Shown: piece after piece, positions 54,798 to 64,000 of the stretch
Layout of the letters: each line of letters starts with the position of its first letter
Position numbering within the stretch: position 1 is the stretch's first letter
NCBI GenBank assembly: GCA_938075455.1
Contig: CALJHN010000005.1
Location: 1 to 64,000, forward strand
Origin: an uncultured Flavobacteriales bacterium
GTDB taxonomy: Bacteria; Bacteroidota; Bacteroidia; Flavobacteriales_D; Parvicellaceae
Reading direction: 5' to 3'
Length of the DNA stretch: 64,000 bases
The notes under the pieces: model-generated
What the model was told of the DNA's origin: nothing
The model's database searches: none
What the model saw: only the letters and a program-made list of their open reading frames with translations
Program-made: the position numbers and the translations under genes

Positions 54798-57700
54798 TTA
54801 AAATGTTGCGTTAATTCCAAAATTTAATGTTTTAGGAATGGTATAATTCCCTAAGTCTGCTTTCTGTACAAAAACTCCCCACGTACTCCCCAACTCAGGA
54901 TCTCGGCCAGAGTATTTTGTGATGGTAAAATAGTTTTGAAGAGCTACATAAAATCTTAATTTTTCTATATTAACCTTTCTAGAAACATTTTCTGGAAGAG
55001 TATATCCTAAAGAAATATTTTTAAATCTTAAAAAAGAGCCATCTTCAATAAACATATCAGAAGATCTAGAATAATTATTTTGTCTGTCACCACCCAACTG
55101 AGCAATGGTAGCACTTGTATTATCGGGTCTCCAAGCATCGGTAAGCATATAGCTTGACATATTAGTTTGCTCATAAGGTGTTTCGGTAAATACTTTAACA
55201 GTATTAAAAATCTCATTTCCATAACTCCAGTACATAAATAGATTCAAGTCAAAACCTTTGTAAGAAATATCTCCAGTAATTCCCATAGTGAAGTCTGGGT
55301 AAGGAGATCCAATTTTGACTTTATCCTCCTCATTCAACTGACCATCACCATTTTGGTCTACATACCTGTAATCTCCCGGCCCAACAGATGATCCATAAGT
55401 AAGTTGTGTAAGTCCGTTGTCGTCAACATATGTTAATACATCTACTTCATCTTGAGATTGGAAGATTCCATCGGATTCGTAACCCCAAAATTCACCAACT
55501 TGACTACCCACAATAGTTCTAGTATAGTATTCCATAGCATGAAAACTTCCACCTTGTATTACAAAGGAGTCGTCTCCCAACAGTTTGGTAATTTTGTTAG
55601 ACACTCTACTTATGTTAGTGGAGATAGAATAATTTAATTCACCTTCCATTTTTTGATAACTTAGTGAGAAGTCGAAACCTTTGTTTTCCATAGATCCAAT
55701 ATTAGTATTTGCGGCTCCTCCAACTCCCCATGCAGTAAGAATATTTGGATTTCCCATAATCATATCAGATGTAGTTTTAATATAATATTCTGCAGTAACC
55801 CATAATTTATTGTTAAAGAACCCTGCGTCTAGAGCTAGGTTGGTCATTCCGATAGTTTCCCATCTTAAGTATGGATTTGGAACATAATCTACAGTAGATC
55901 CGGATATTTGGGTTTGCGTTCCATCAGGACCAAAAATTACAGCGCTATTATTAATCGATGTAGTACCATTGTAAGCAAAATCTCCTGCTGGCTCACTATT
56001 TCCTATTTCTCCATAACCTCCTCTAAACTTTAAAAAACTTATGAAATCTAAGCTACTGTTCTTTTGAAGATTTTTAAAGAATTTCTCATTATGAATTTTC
56101 CAACCAGCAGAAAAACCAGGAAAAACACCAAATTTCTCAGCAGAGCCAAATCTTGAAGAACCATCTCTTCTTAGAGTACCAGTAAAAAAGTAAAGATCGT
56201 TGTATTCATAATTTAATCTTCCAAATACTGAAGCATATCTTCTGTAGCTAAATCCGCTGTAACCTTCATTATATGCAGTATTAATTGTCCCAGTATTACT
56301 TAAAAGCATATTTGAGGTTATTTCATTATTAACAGAACCACCCAAATAAGACTTGTTAAAACCATAATTTCTATTGTCCCAGTCATACGCAGAAGTTCCC
56401 CCAAGCAAAGAAAATTTATGGTTCCCAAAACTTTTGTCTATTTGGATAGTATTTTCCCAATTCCAAGAAAACCATTTGTTAAAATTATTTCCAAATCCAT
56501 CAATATCGTTTTTATCTGTAGCGTCTATATAAAAAATAGGGTTGTAATACCACCCATTTTGTACAGAATAGTCACAACCAATAATGCTTTTAATTTTAAG
56601 CCATTCAAATGGTTTAAATTCAATATAATTATTGGTTAAAAGTTTATCAGTCCAAGTCATCCCATACTGAGTACCATTTCTATATAAAGCGGCAATTGGA
56701 TTTCCTGTATTTCCTCTTGGAGTATTCATCCACGCCAAGGAGTCTGTGGCGCTATAAAACTCATGATCGGCTGGAACTAAAGACAAGGTATCCGGAAAAG
56801 TAGTGTAAGGAGTTGTCGGTGTAATGGTAGGATCCATGGACATTGCAGCTAATAAAATACTATTTTCAGGTCTATCTCCATTAAAAGAAGTTCCTTTTCC
56901 TCCATCTCGAACTAAACTCATACTAGTTCCAACTTTTATTTTTTTAGAAAGCTCAAAGTCTAGATTATTTCTAAAAGAATATCTTTTGTAAAAAGTAGAT
57001 GGCACAACTCCTTTTTCATCAAAGTAATCTAAAGAAACAGAGTAAGTTGCTTTTTCAGACCCGCCAGAAATATTAACATGTGCATTATACATAGATCCGC
57101 CCGGAAAAAGCAAATCTTGCCAGTCAGTACCATTTCCTAATGCATCGGGATCTGCAAAATCAGCATCTGGTGTTTCGCCCCTTACAGCATCGGCATAATT
57201 AAATGCTGTAGCATTATCCCTAGCATTCATCATATCCATTTTTTTAATTAATGACTGTACACCATAATAGCTATCAAATGTTACTTTAGGCTTACCTTTT
57301 TGACCTCTTTTGGTAGTTATTAATATTACCCCACCAGCTGCTCTTGCCCCATAAATGGCTGCAGCGGATGCATCTTTCAAAATATCTATTGTGGCTATGT
57401 CTTGAGGGGCAATTGCATTAACCGCAGCTCCGTCCAAGGGCATTCCATCAACAACATATAAAACTGGAGATCCATTTATAGAGCCTAATCCTCTTATTCT
57501 AACTTCAGTATTAGACCCAGGAGCTCCGTTGCTATTTACTACTTCAACTCCAGCTGCTCTTCCTTGAAGCGCATCAGCCGTTCCAGCTACAGCTGTTTGC
57601 ATTATCTGTTTGGAATCTACTTGTACAATAGATCCGGTAACATCTTCAGATTCTTGGGACCCATATCCAACAACAACCATTTCTTTAAGTGTCTCATTTT

Positions 57701-57980
57701 TCATGTTAATATCAAAGTTTCCAGAACCCTCTACTAACATTTCTTTGGTAACATAACCAACCATTTTTATGACTAACATCTGATTAGTTTCAGCTTTAAT
57801 ATTAAATTTTCCGTCTACATCAGAAGTAGTACCTTTATCAGTATCTTTTATTTGTATAGTAGCAAAAGGAATCCCAAGTCCTGTTGCGTCATCTTTGATA
57901 GTGCCTGATATACTGTTGTTTTGTGCCATAAAGTTAATAGTGAAAACAACTGAAATTAAGAGTAATATTTTTTTCAACAT
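54798..57980 (-). CDS. susC: SusC/RagA family TonB-linked outer membrane protein
   Basis: 1,060 residues. Signal peptide (to about 20), a carboxypeptidase-like regulatory domain (about 23-100), the MVVVGYGSQ TonB-box region, plug domain with RIRGLGSINGSPVLYVVDG, then a 22-strand barrel ending LNFGINATF. It imports glycan with the SusD partner. A palindrome and TAnnTTTG box lie upstream of its start. It is divergent from a second SusC gene. Confidence 0.95.
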   Translation of the reverse strand: MLKKILLLISVVFTINFMAQNNSISGTIKDDATGLGIPFATIQIKDTDKGTTSDVDGKFNIKAETNQMLVIKMVGYVTKEMLVEGSGNFDINMKNETLKEMVVVGYGSQESEDVTGSIVQVDSKQIMQTAVAGTADALQGRAAGVEVVNSNGAPGSNTEVRIRGLGSINGSPVLYVVDGMPLDGAAVNAIAPQDIATIDILKDASAAAIYGARAAGGVILITTKRGQKGKPKVTFDSYYGVQSLIKKMDMMNARDNATAFNYADAVRGETPDADFADPDALGNGTDWQDLLFPGGSMYNAHVNISGGSEKATYSVSLDYFDEKGVVPSTFYKRYSFRNNLDFELSKKIKVGTSMSLVRDGGKGTSFNGDRPENSILLAAMSMDPTITPTTPYTTFPDTLSLVPADHEFYSATDSLAWMNTPRGNTGNPIAALYRNGTQYGMTWTDKLLTNNYIEFKPFEWLKIKSIIGCDYSVQNGWYYNPIFYIDATDKNDIDGFGNNFNKWFSWNWENTIQIDKSFGNHKFSLLGGTSAYDWDNRNYGFNKSYLGGSVNNEITSNMLLSNTGTINTAYNEGYSGFSYRRYASVFGRLNYEYNDLYFFTGTLRRDGSSRFGSAEKFGVFPGFSAGWKIHNEKFFKNLQKNSSLDFISFLKFRGGYGEIGNSEPAGDFAYNGTTSINNSAVIFGPDGTQTQISGSTVDYVPNPYLRWETIGMTNLALDAGFFNNKLWVTAEYYIKTTSDMIMGNPNILTAWGVGGAANTNIGSMENKGFDFSLSYQKMEGELNYSISTNISRVSNKITKLLGDDSFVIQGGSFHAMEYYTRTIVGSQVGEFWGYESDGIFQSQDEVDVLTYVDDNGLTQLTYGSSVGPGDYRYVDQNGDGQLNEEDKVKIGSPYPDFTMGITGDISYKGFDLNLFMYWSYGNEIFNTVKVFTETPYEQTNMSSYMLTDAWRPDNTSATIAQLGGDRQNNYSRSSDMFIEDGSFLRFKNISLGYTLPENVSRKVNIEKLRFYVALQNYFTITKYSGRDPELGSTWGVFVQKADLGNYTIPKTLNFGINATF

Positions 57981-58019
57981 GAGGTAAGTTTAATTAACAG
58001 TTAATATTAAATTAATTAT

Positions 58020-58054
58020 CAAATATATGTATATTATTGTATAATATACACAAA
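58020..58054 (-). promoter_or_regulatory. putative susC promoter with operator palindrome
   Basis: On the minus strand TTTG (58054-58051), 23 bases, TATATTTG (58027-58020, exact TAnnTTTG match). Between them lies a perfect palindrome GTATATTAT-n3-ATAATATAC (58029-58049), well placed for a regulator to block or aid RNA polymerase. The rest of the 57981-58531 divergent spacer is AT-rich, with no gene; I see no convincing promoter for the plus-strand side. Confidence 0.5.
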
Positions 58055-58531
58055 GCAAAAAAATTATTATCATATGTTAATTGCAAAACTATGAAATATT
58101 TACTTTTTTTATCACAACACTTAATTGATAGTATGTATTTGCAAAATTTTGTTTGTCTGGCCAAGAAATTGTAATCTTGATAAAGCCAGCAATTTGAATA
58201 ATAGTTTTTCTTTACGTGTTTTGTGTTTTTTTGGTAACTTAATATTAAGTTAATAAAGCGGCTAAATATAATATTTAATTTTTAAATCCTTTAATTATTG
58301 TAATAAACACACTAAGTAATTTTATGAACATATTTTTTTATTAATTAAATCTGTTAGAGTGTTAACCATCTGCTTTCAAAACAAAATTAAAAAACTCGTT
58401 AATTGTAATTGATTAGTTCTCTAAATGTTTATTTAGCAATTTATTTTTTTAGTCAAATAAGATGATATTCGTAATATTTTCACTACTTTGCTTGACAATA
58501 ATTAACAATAAATTAACAAACCATAAACAAA

Positions 58532-61500
58532 ATGAGAAATTTAATAACAATCTTAATGATTGGGGCCAGTACATTAATGTACGGACAGTCCCAAAATATT
58601 TCTGGTATTGTTTCAGATGATGGAGGATCTGGCTTACCTGGCGTAAGTGTAAAGGTAAAAGGAACCTCTTCTGGAACTGTAACAAACGGAGAAGGAAAAT
58701 ACTCAATAGAATCTGATGCTAATGGAACATTGGTATTTTCATTTGTCGGGTACAAAACACAAGAAATAGCCATTCAGGGAAAATCTTCAGTAAATGTCAC
58801 TATGACAGAGGGGATTATAATGGACGAAGTAGTAGTAACTGCTTTAGGAATTTCTAGAGACAAGAAATCTCTTGGATATGCAACTCAAACTATTGACGGT
58901 GATAATTTAGCCACTATGAAAGATGTGAACTTTATGAGTTCATTGTCTGGCCAAGTTGCTGGTGCACAAATTAAAAATAGTGGAACAATGGGGGGATCAG
59001 CTAACGTTATAATTAGAGGATATTCTTCAATTGACGGAAATAACCAGCCGCTTTATGTAGTAGATGGAATTCCAATTAATAACGATATTACAAATGGTGC
59101 TGATCAAACAACTGGAAGAGGTGGATTTGATTATGGTAATGCGGCAATGGATATCAACCCACAAGATATTGCTTCTATTAATGTTCTTAAAGGTGCTGCA
59201 GCATCTGCACTGTATGGAGCAAGAGCAGCAAATGGGGTCATTCTTATTACTACAAAAAAAGGAACAAAGGGTAAAAAAGGTATTGGAGTTACAGTAACTC
59301 ATAATACAACTTTAGGACAGATTAATAAAAATACAATGCCAACTTACCAGAACGAATATGGTGCTGGATATGGTAGGTTTTATGGTCCTGACACGTCTTT
59401 TAACGGACTTGTTACCAATGGATATATTGAAAATATAGATTTAGATGGAGATGGCGTGGATGACGCATTGGCAAACCCAATGGGAGATGACGCTTCTTAT
59501 GGAGCTCCATTTTCAAGTGTTGATAATCTTTTAACTTGGGAGTCTATACACCCAGAGCTTTCAACATATCTTCAGCCACAACCTTTTCAAGGTTCTGCTA
59601 ACAATCCAACTACCTTTTATGAAACATCTGTTATGACGACCAATGCAGTTTCTTTAGACGGAGCTAGTGATAAAGGATCTTACAGATTTTCTGTTAGTGA
59701 TATGTTTGCTAATGGAATACTTCCAAATAGTGAATTACGAAAGAATAATGCGTCTCTAAATGTCAGCTATGATTTAAGTGATAAGTTGAAGTTTAGCTCA
59801 TCTATGCAATATGTTCAAAACCAAGGTACTGGAAGATTTGGAACTGGTTATGATAACAATAATGTTAATCAATCTTTTAGACAATGGTATGATGTTTCTG
59901 TCGATATGGAAGCACAAAAAGCTGCTTACGAACTTAATGGAAACAATTTATCTTGGAATGCTTACGGGTTTTCTTCACCAGAAGCAACAAGAGCAGATCC
60001 ACATTATTTTGACAATCCATATTGGATGAGAAATACTAACTATTCCACAGATTCTAGAGATAGATTTATTGGGAATATGGTTTTAAACTATGAAATTAAC
60101 GATTGGTTAAATGTTATGGGTAGAGTCACCAACGATAACTACAGTGAGTTAAGAGAAGAAAGAATTGGTTCTCAGTCTGTAGACGTTGCTAAATATAGTA
60201 AGTATACCAAGACATTCTTTGAAAGAAATTATGATTTATTTTTAAATTTTGACAAAGACTTAAATGACAAATTAAATTTATTTGGAATGGTTGGAACTAA
60301 TCTGCGTAGGTCTGCTGTTAACATAACTGACGGTGAAACAAATGGTGGATTAGTTGTACCAGGAGTTTATTCTTTTAGTAATAGCGTTAACACACCTGAA
60401 GCTGCTAGCGAAACAGATGCAGCTAGAGCAGTTGATGGATACTTAGGTAGAGCAACTTTGGCCTACGATAGGTTTTTATATTTAGATCTTTCAGCTAGAT
60501 ACGATGTTAGTTCTACATTACCAGTAGATAATAATTCATTCTTTTATCCTGCTGCTACTGCAAGTTTAATTTATTCAGAATTATTTGATATTTCTGGAAT
60601 GGATTTTGGTAAATTGAGATTAAATTATGCACAAGTAGGTAACGATGCTCCAATGCAAAGACTTCAAAATATATATTCAATGGGAACTGCGTTTGGATCT
60701 TCAACTTTAGCTAGTGCTCCAAATACGGGATACAATAGTAATTTACTTCCTGAGAATACAACAAGTTTAGAAATTGGATTTGAAAACAAGTTTTTCAATA
60801 ATAAGCTAGGTTTAGATCTTACTTTATATCAAGCAACAACAGACAACCAAATACTTGCTGTAAGACCTTCGTCTTCATCTGGAACATATTATCAATATGT
60901 AAATGCAGGAAAAGTTCAAAACCAAGGAATTGAACTTCAGCTTTATGCCAATGTTCTTCAATCTGGAGATTTTAGCTGGGATACTAGAATAAACTGGGCA
61001 AGAAACAGGAATGAAGTATTAGAGCTAACTGGAAATTTAGAAACCTATCAATTGGGTTCTTTCCAAGGAGGGGTCACAGTTGAGGCTACCATTGGAGAAT
61101 CTTATGGTTCTATTAAAGGAACTGATTTCGTTTATCACGATGGAGAGAAAATTGTTGTTAATCACCCATCTGCATCAAGAGGAGGAATGGTTTATGGTAA
61201 AACTGCTTCTACCCAAACTATAGGTAATATAATGCCAGATTGGACAGGTGGATGGACCAATACCTTTACTTATAAAAACTTAACTGCCAGTGCATTGATA
61301 GATGTGCAATGGGGAGGAGACTTTTTCTCTTTAGATACATGGTATGGTTATGGAACAGGAATATATGCCAATCAAGCAGGAACAAACGATGATGGAATTG
61401 AGGTTAGAGAGTCTATTGCCAACGGTGGAGGTCTTCCTATCGGAGGTGTAGTAGCATCTACTAATGCAGACGGGAGTTATGCCCTAGATACAGACGGTAA

Positions 61501-61846
61501 TTATACGTCTGATGGCACAGAAAATACGGTCTATGGTTTTGTGGGTGACTACAATAATTATGCAGGCTGGAAAAATGCTCCAAATGCAATGCATGTTTAT
61601 GATGCGACTTATATTAAATTAAGACAGCTATCTATTTCTTATTCATTACCAAGTAGTATGTTCTCTGGAAAAGGTTTCCAAGGTATAAACATTGGTATTA
61701 TGGCAAGAAATCTTGCAATTCTTTATAAAAAGAGTCCACATACTGATCCTGAAGCAGGACTAAGTGCAGGAAATATACAAGGGTACCAATCAGGAGCATA
61801 TCCTGCCGTAAGAGAATTGGGATTAAACGTAACTTTTAAATTTTAA
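58532..61846 (+). CDS. susC: SusC/RagA family TonB-linked outer membrane protein (second)
   Basis: 1,104 residues. Signal peptide; regulatory domain with GIVSDDGGSGLPGVSVKVKG; MDEVVVTALG region; plug with VIIRGYSSIDGNNQPLYVVDG; then a barrel ending REL-GLNVTFKF. It differs clearly from the minus-strand SusC, so the two are not a recent duplication. It ends 4 bases before the SusD-like gene. The pair probably has its own substrate or takes a related product. Confidence 0.95.
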   Translation: MRNLITILMIGASTLMYGQSQNISGIVSDDGGSGLPGVSVKVKGTSSGTVTNGEGKYSIESDANGTLVFSFVGYKTQEIAIQGKSSVNVTMTEGIIMDEVVVTALGISRDKKSLGYATQTIDGDNLATMKDVNFMSSLSGQVAGAQIKNSGTMGGSANVIIRGYSSIDGNNQPLYVVDGIPINNDITNGADQTTGRGGFDYGNAAMDINPQDIASINVLKGAAASALYGARAANGVILITTKKGTKGKKGIGVTVTHNTTLGQINKNTMPTYQNEYGAGYGRFYGPDTSFNGLVTNGYIENIDLDGDGVDDALANPMGDDASYGAPFSSVDNLLTWESIHPELSTYLQPQPFQGSANNPTTFYETSVMTTNAVSLDGASDKGSYRFSVSDMFANGILPNSELRKNNASLNVSYDLSDKLKFSSSMQYVQNQGTGRFGTGYDNNNVNQSFRQWYDVSVDMEAQKAAYELNGNNLSWNAYGFSSPEATRADPHYFDNPYWMRNTNYSTDSRDRFIGNMVLNYEINDWLNVMGRVTNDNYSELREERIGSQSVDVAKYSKYTKTFFERNYDLFLNFDKDLNDKLNLFGMVGTNLRRSAVNITDGETNGGLVVPGVYSFSNSVNTPEAASETDAARAVDGYLGRATLAYDRFLYLDLSARYDVSSTLPVDNNSFFYPAATASLIYSELFDISGMDFGKLRLNYAQVGNDAPMQRLQNIYSMGTAFGSSTLASAPNTGYNSNLLPENTTSLEIGFENKFFNNKLGLDLTLYQATTDNQILAVRPSSSSGTYYQYVNAGKVQNQGIELQLYANVLQSGDFSWDTRINWARNRNEVLELTGNLETYQLGSFQGGVTVEATIGESYGSIKGTDFVYHDGEKIVVNHPSASRGGMVYGKTASTQTIGNIMPDWTGGWTNTFTYKNLTASALIDVQWGGDFFSLDTWYGYGTGIYANQAGTNDDGIEVRESIANGGGLPIGGVVASTNADGSYALDTDGNYTSDGTENTVYGFVGDYNNYAGWKNAPNAMHVYDATYIKLRQLSISYSLPSSMFSGKGFQGINIGIMARNLAILYKKSPHTDPEAGLSAGNIQGYQSGAYPAVRELGLNVTFKF

Positions 61847-61850
61847 GAAA

Positions 61851-63284
61851 ATGAAATCAATAATAAATTATAGTTTGGTATTATTTCTACTCATTGCAGT
61901 AGGATGTACAAAAGATATTGATCAATTCAATAACAATGACAAATCTCCAACAACAGTACCTGCAAATTCATTATTTGCAAATGCTACTGTAGAATTAATG
62001 GATTATTTGGCAAGCCCCAATGTAAATGTAAATACATTTAGATTGTGGTCTCAACACTGGACTCAATCTACTTATACAGATGAGTCAAACTTCCAGCTTA
62101 TTAATAGAAATATTAATGGAGAAGTTATGGAACGAATGTATGCAAGAGTTTTAAGAGACGTTAAAGAATGTAGGGGGTTTGTCAATGCAAATACTACTAA
62201 TTCTGATGCGGTCAAGAACACTCAGCTAGCTGTTTTAGATGTGCTTGAAGTATGCGCATATTCTATATTGGTAGATATTTTTAACGATGTCCCTTACAGT
62301 GAAGCATTAATGGGAGTAGATAACTTATCTCCAGCCTATGACGATGCAAGTACTATTTATTCCTCATTAGCAACTACCTTAGATGGAGCTATAACTGCCC
62401 TTTCTGGAAGTTCTGACATGGGAGACTTTGCAGGATCAGATTTGATTTATGCAGGTAGTACTTCTCATTGGGCAATGTTAGCCAATTCTCTAAAATTAAG
62501 AATGGCAATGAGAATGGCAGATGTTGCAGGAAGTGGTAGTCAAGCTATGGCTGAAGCAGCTGCTTCTGGTGTTTTTGCATCTAATAATGATCATGCCTAT
62601 ATAATGTATCAGTCATCTACACCAAATACTAATCCTCTTTGGGAAGATTTAGTACAAAGTGGTAGAACAGACTTTTTAGCATCTGTCACATTAGCAGATA
62701 TAATGAATGCAACTAACGATCCAAGAAGGGCCATTTATTTTAGAAATTTAGATGCGAATGGAGATTTAACGACTACTGGTCAACATGGTTTAGATGGTGC
62801 ATATGCTGATTTTTCTCAACCTGGTGATGTATTGGAAATTCCAACTCATCCTGGAGTTTTACTTTCTTATGCTGAGGTATGCTTTCATTTAGCAGATGCT
62901 GCTAATAGAGGATGGAATGTTGGTGGGGATGCCGAAACTCATTACAAAAATGGAGTTTCTGCTTCAATGCTTCAGTGGGGTAGCGATCAAGCTACTGCAG
63001 ATGCGTTCTTACTTGAACCGGATGTTGCTTGGGATGCTTCAATGGCTGAACAGAGAATAGGAACTCAAAAATGGGTTGCTATGTACGATCAAGGTTTAGA
63101 AGCGTGGTGTACTTGGAAAATGTACGACTATCCAGCAATGGGTACTGCAGCTCAGGCTGGAACAATTACTCCTACAAGGTATAACTATAGCGTTGATGAA
63201 TATTCAGTTAATTCTACAAATGTTTCTGCTGCTAATGGCGGAAGTGATTTAACTACTGATAAAGTATTTTGGGATGTTGATTAA
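61851..63284 (+). CDS. susD: SusD/RagB family nutrient-binding lipoprotein (SusD-like 2)
   Basis: 477 residues. Lipobox IAVGCTKD (Cys19); WSQHWTQSTYTDESNF, VLEVCAYSILVDIFNDVPYSEAL and HWAMLANSLKLRMAMRMADV are signatures of the second SusD subfamily. It differs in subfamily from the minus-strand SusD. It lies 4 bases after susC and is followed by a strong bidirectional terminator. Confidence 0.93.
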   Translation: MKSIINYSLVLFLLIAVGCTKDIDQFNNNDKSPTTVPANSLFANATVELMDYLASPNVNVNTFRLWSQHWTQSTYTDESNFQLINRNINGEVMERMYARVLRDVKECRGFVNANTTNSDAVKNTQLAVLDVLEVCAYSILVDIFNDVPYSEALMGVDNLSPAYDDASTIYSSLATTLDGAITALSGSSDMGDFAGSDLIYAGSTSHWAMLANSLKLRMAMRMADVAGSGSQAMAEAAASGVFASNNDHAYIMYQSSTPNTNPLWEDLVQSGRTDFLASVTLADIMNATNDPRRAIYFRNLDANGDLTTTGQHGLDGAYADFSQPGDVLEIPTHPGVLLSYAEVCFHLADAANRGWNVGGDAETHYKNGVSASMLQWGSDQATADAFLLEPDVAWDASMAEQRIGTQKWVAMYDQGLEAWCTWKMYDYPAMGTAAQAGTITPTRYNYSVDEYSVNSTNVSAANGGSDLTTDKVFWDVD

Positions 63285-63310
63285 TAATCAATCTTAAATT
63301 CAACTTTTTA

Positions 63311-63338
63311 AAAGCCCCTTTTTAGGGGCTTTTTTTAT
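63311..63338. terminator. bidirectional Rho-independent terminator
   Basis: AAAGCCCC (63311-63318) pairs with GGGGCTTT (63325-63332) around a 6-base loop, with T-runs on both strands. It serves both the SusC/SusD operon and the convergent aspartate kinase gene, whose stop codon overlaps the T-run. Confidence 0.85.
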
Positions 63339-64000
63339 TTCTTTTCTTTCAAAACGTATCTTAAAGTAGACCTACTTCTTTGCTGAATTAATATTTCCTG
63401 ATTTTGAAACAACTCCGGAATATCTAAGTTTTTAAAATGTCTAATAGTAAGAAGGTTTACTTTTTCATTGTATTTTAAAGTATATTTTTTTTGAATTTCT
63501 GAAATTAAATATGGCAACTTAGAAGGGGCAATTGTACCACAAACAGAAAAGCTTAGTGCTGAATTTTGCATTAGATGAACCCTTAATCCAGTTTTAGAAA
63601 AAACAGAAAAAATATCACTAATGTGTTCCTCAAAAATAAAGGAATAGTCCTTAGAACTAATGGAAAGTAGTACTTGATTTGGTTTATAAATAATAGAGGA
63701 AATACTTTTATCATCTTTTCCCACTTTACTAATAGAGCTTCCTTCATGTTCTTTTTTGATGAAAGATCTTATTGTGAGAGGAATATTTTTGTTCTCAAGT
63801 GGTTTAACCGTGTTAGGGTGAATTACCGATGCTCCCAAATAGGAAAGTTCAATAGCTTCTTTAAAAGAAATTTTTTTAAGAATTTGTGTTTTATCAAACC
63901 ATTTTGGATCTGCATTTAATAAACCATCTACATCTTTCCAAATAATAACTTCTTCTACATCCATTGACCAAGCAAAAATAGCAGCAGAAAAATCACTTCC
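63335..64000 (-). CDS. lysC: aspartate kinase, 5-prime partial
   Basis: The frame continues past the right edge; the visible part starts GSDFSAAIFAWSMDVEE, which is the conserved aspartokinase region, followed by IWKDVDGLLNADPKW, FKEAIELSYLGASVIHPNTVKPL and an ACT-domain C-terminus (from about residue 110 of the visible 221). It phosphorylates aspartate, the first step to Lys, Thr and Met. The Met at 63964 is internal. Monofunctional or fused to homoserine dehydrogenase upstream cannot be decided, although the C-terminal ending argues for monofunctional. The symbol is provisional. Confidence 0.88.
   Translation of the reverse strand, partial: GSDFSAAIFAWSMDVEEVIIWKDVDGLLNADPKWFDKTQILKKISFKEAIELSYLGASVIHPNTVKPLENKNIPLTIRSFIKKEHEGSSISKVGKDDKSISSIIYKPNQVLLSISSKDYSFIFEEHISDIFSVFSKTGLRVHLMQNSALSFSVCGTIAPSKLPYLISEIQKKYTLKYNEKVNLLTIRHFKNLDIPELFQNQEILIQQRSRSTLRYVLKEKK

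Noticed and set aside
58484..58490. TACTTTG as the promoter of the plus-strand susC
   Set aside because: It is one base short of TAnnTTTG and no TTG/TTTG lies at the right distance upstream.

Overview
The window is AT-rich chromosomal DNA from a member of the Bacteroidota, most likely a marine-type Flavobacteriales bacterium. Supporting signs are two SusC/SusD pairs, many secreted proteins with type IX secretion C-terminal sorting domains, a PBP1C/alpha-2-macroglobulin pair, a DUF2723 membrane protein, promoters of the TTG/TAnnTTTG type and the absence of clear Shine-Dalgarno sites. I cannot name the genus. Both edges cut genes: a TonB-dependent receptor on the left and an aspartate kinase on the right.

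Layout. 1-6.9 kb: TonB receptor, polysaccharide deacetylase and a DUF2723 (TMEM260-like) protein. 6.99-12.53 kb: a compact integrated element in the 3-prime end of a tRNA-Gln gene, bounded by 14-bp direct repeats and carrying a tyrosine integrase, an excisionase-like HTH protein and small genes of unknown function. Its central part is a cassette-like array. Three small genes for membrane or exported products are each followed by a near-identical site, and the first site, next to the integrase module, is a half-site hybrid. A fifth, diverged copy lies outside the element at 16.08 kb. 12.6-16 kb: an excisionase remnant, then an MBOAT/SGNH O-acylation pair. 16-33 kb: housekeeping and envelope genes (DUF2911, asnB, Kir-type channel, rluF, secreted agmatine-deiminase-like protein, pbpC and alpha-2-macroglobulin). 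33-41.9 kb: collagen-like/S74 tail-fibre-like surface protein, beta-mannosidase, a cupredoxin and a RidA-like lipoprotein. 42-49.2 kb: a surface polysaccharide locus in visible decay. Wzz-like, Wzy-like, two glycosyltransferases and a methyltransferase look intact. The flippase, O-antigen ligase, sugar aminotransferase and initiating sugar transferase are truncated, frameshifted or reduced to fragments. 49.3-50.4 kb: flavodoxin and a YkuK-family protein. 50.4-63.3 kb: a polysaccharide utilisation locus made of SusC, SusD and a GH5 glucanase on the minus strand and a divergent second SusC/SusD pair on the plus strand.

How the genes work together. The Sus proteins and GH5 probably bind, cut and import a beta-glucan. 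The deacetylase is translationally coupled to the DUF2723 gene. pbpC overlaps the alpha-2-macroglobulin gene, as in the usual periplasmic repair/defence pairing. The strongest novelty candidate is the element at 7-12.5 kb: a tyrosine-recombinase platform followed by gene cassettes separated by a shared recombination-site-like repeat that does not fit the integron attC consensus well.
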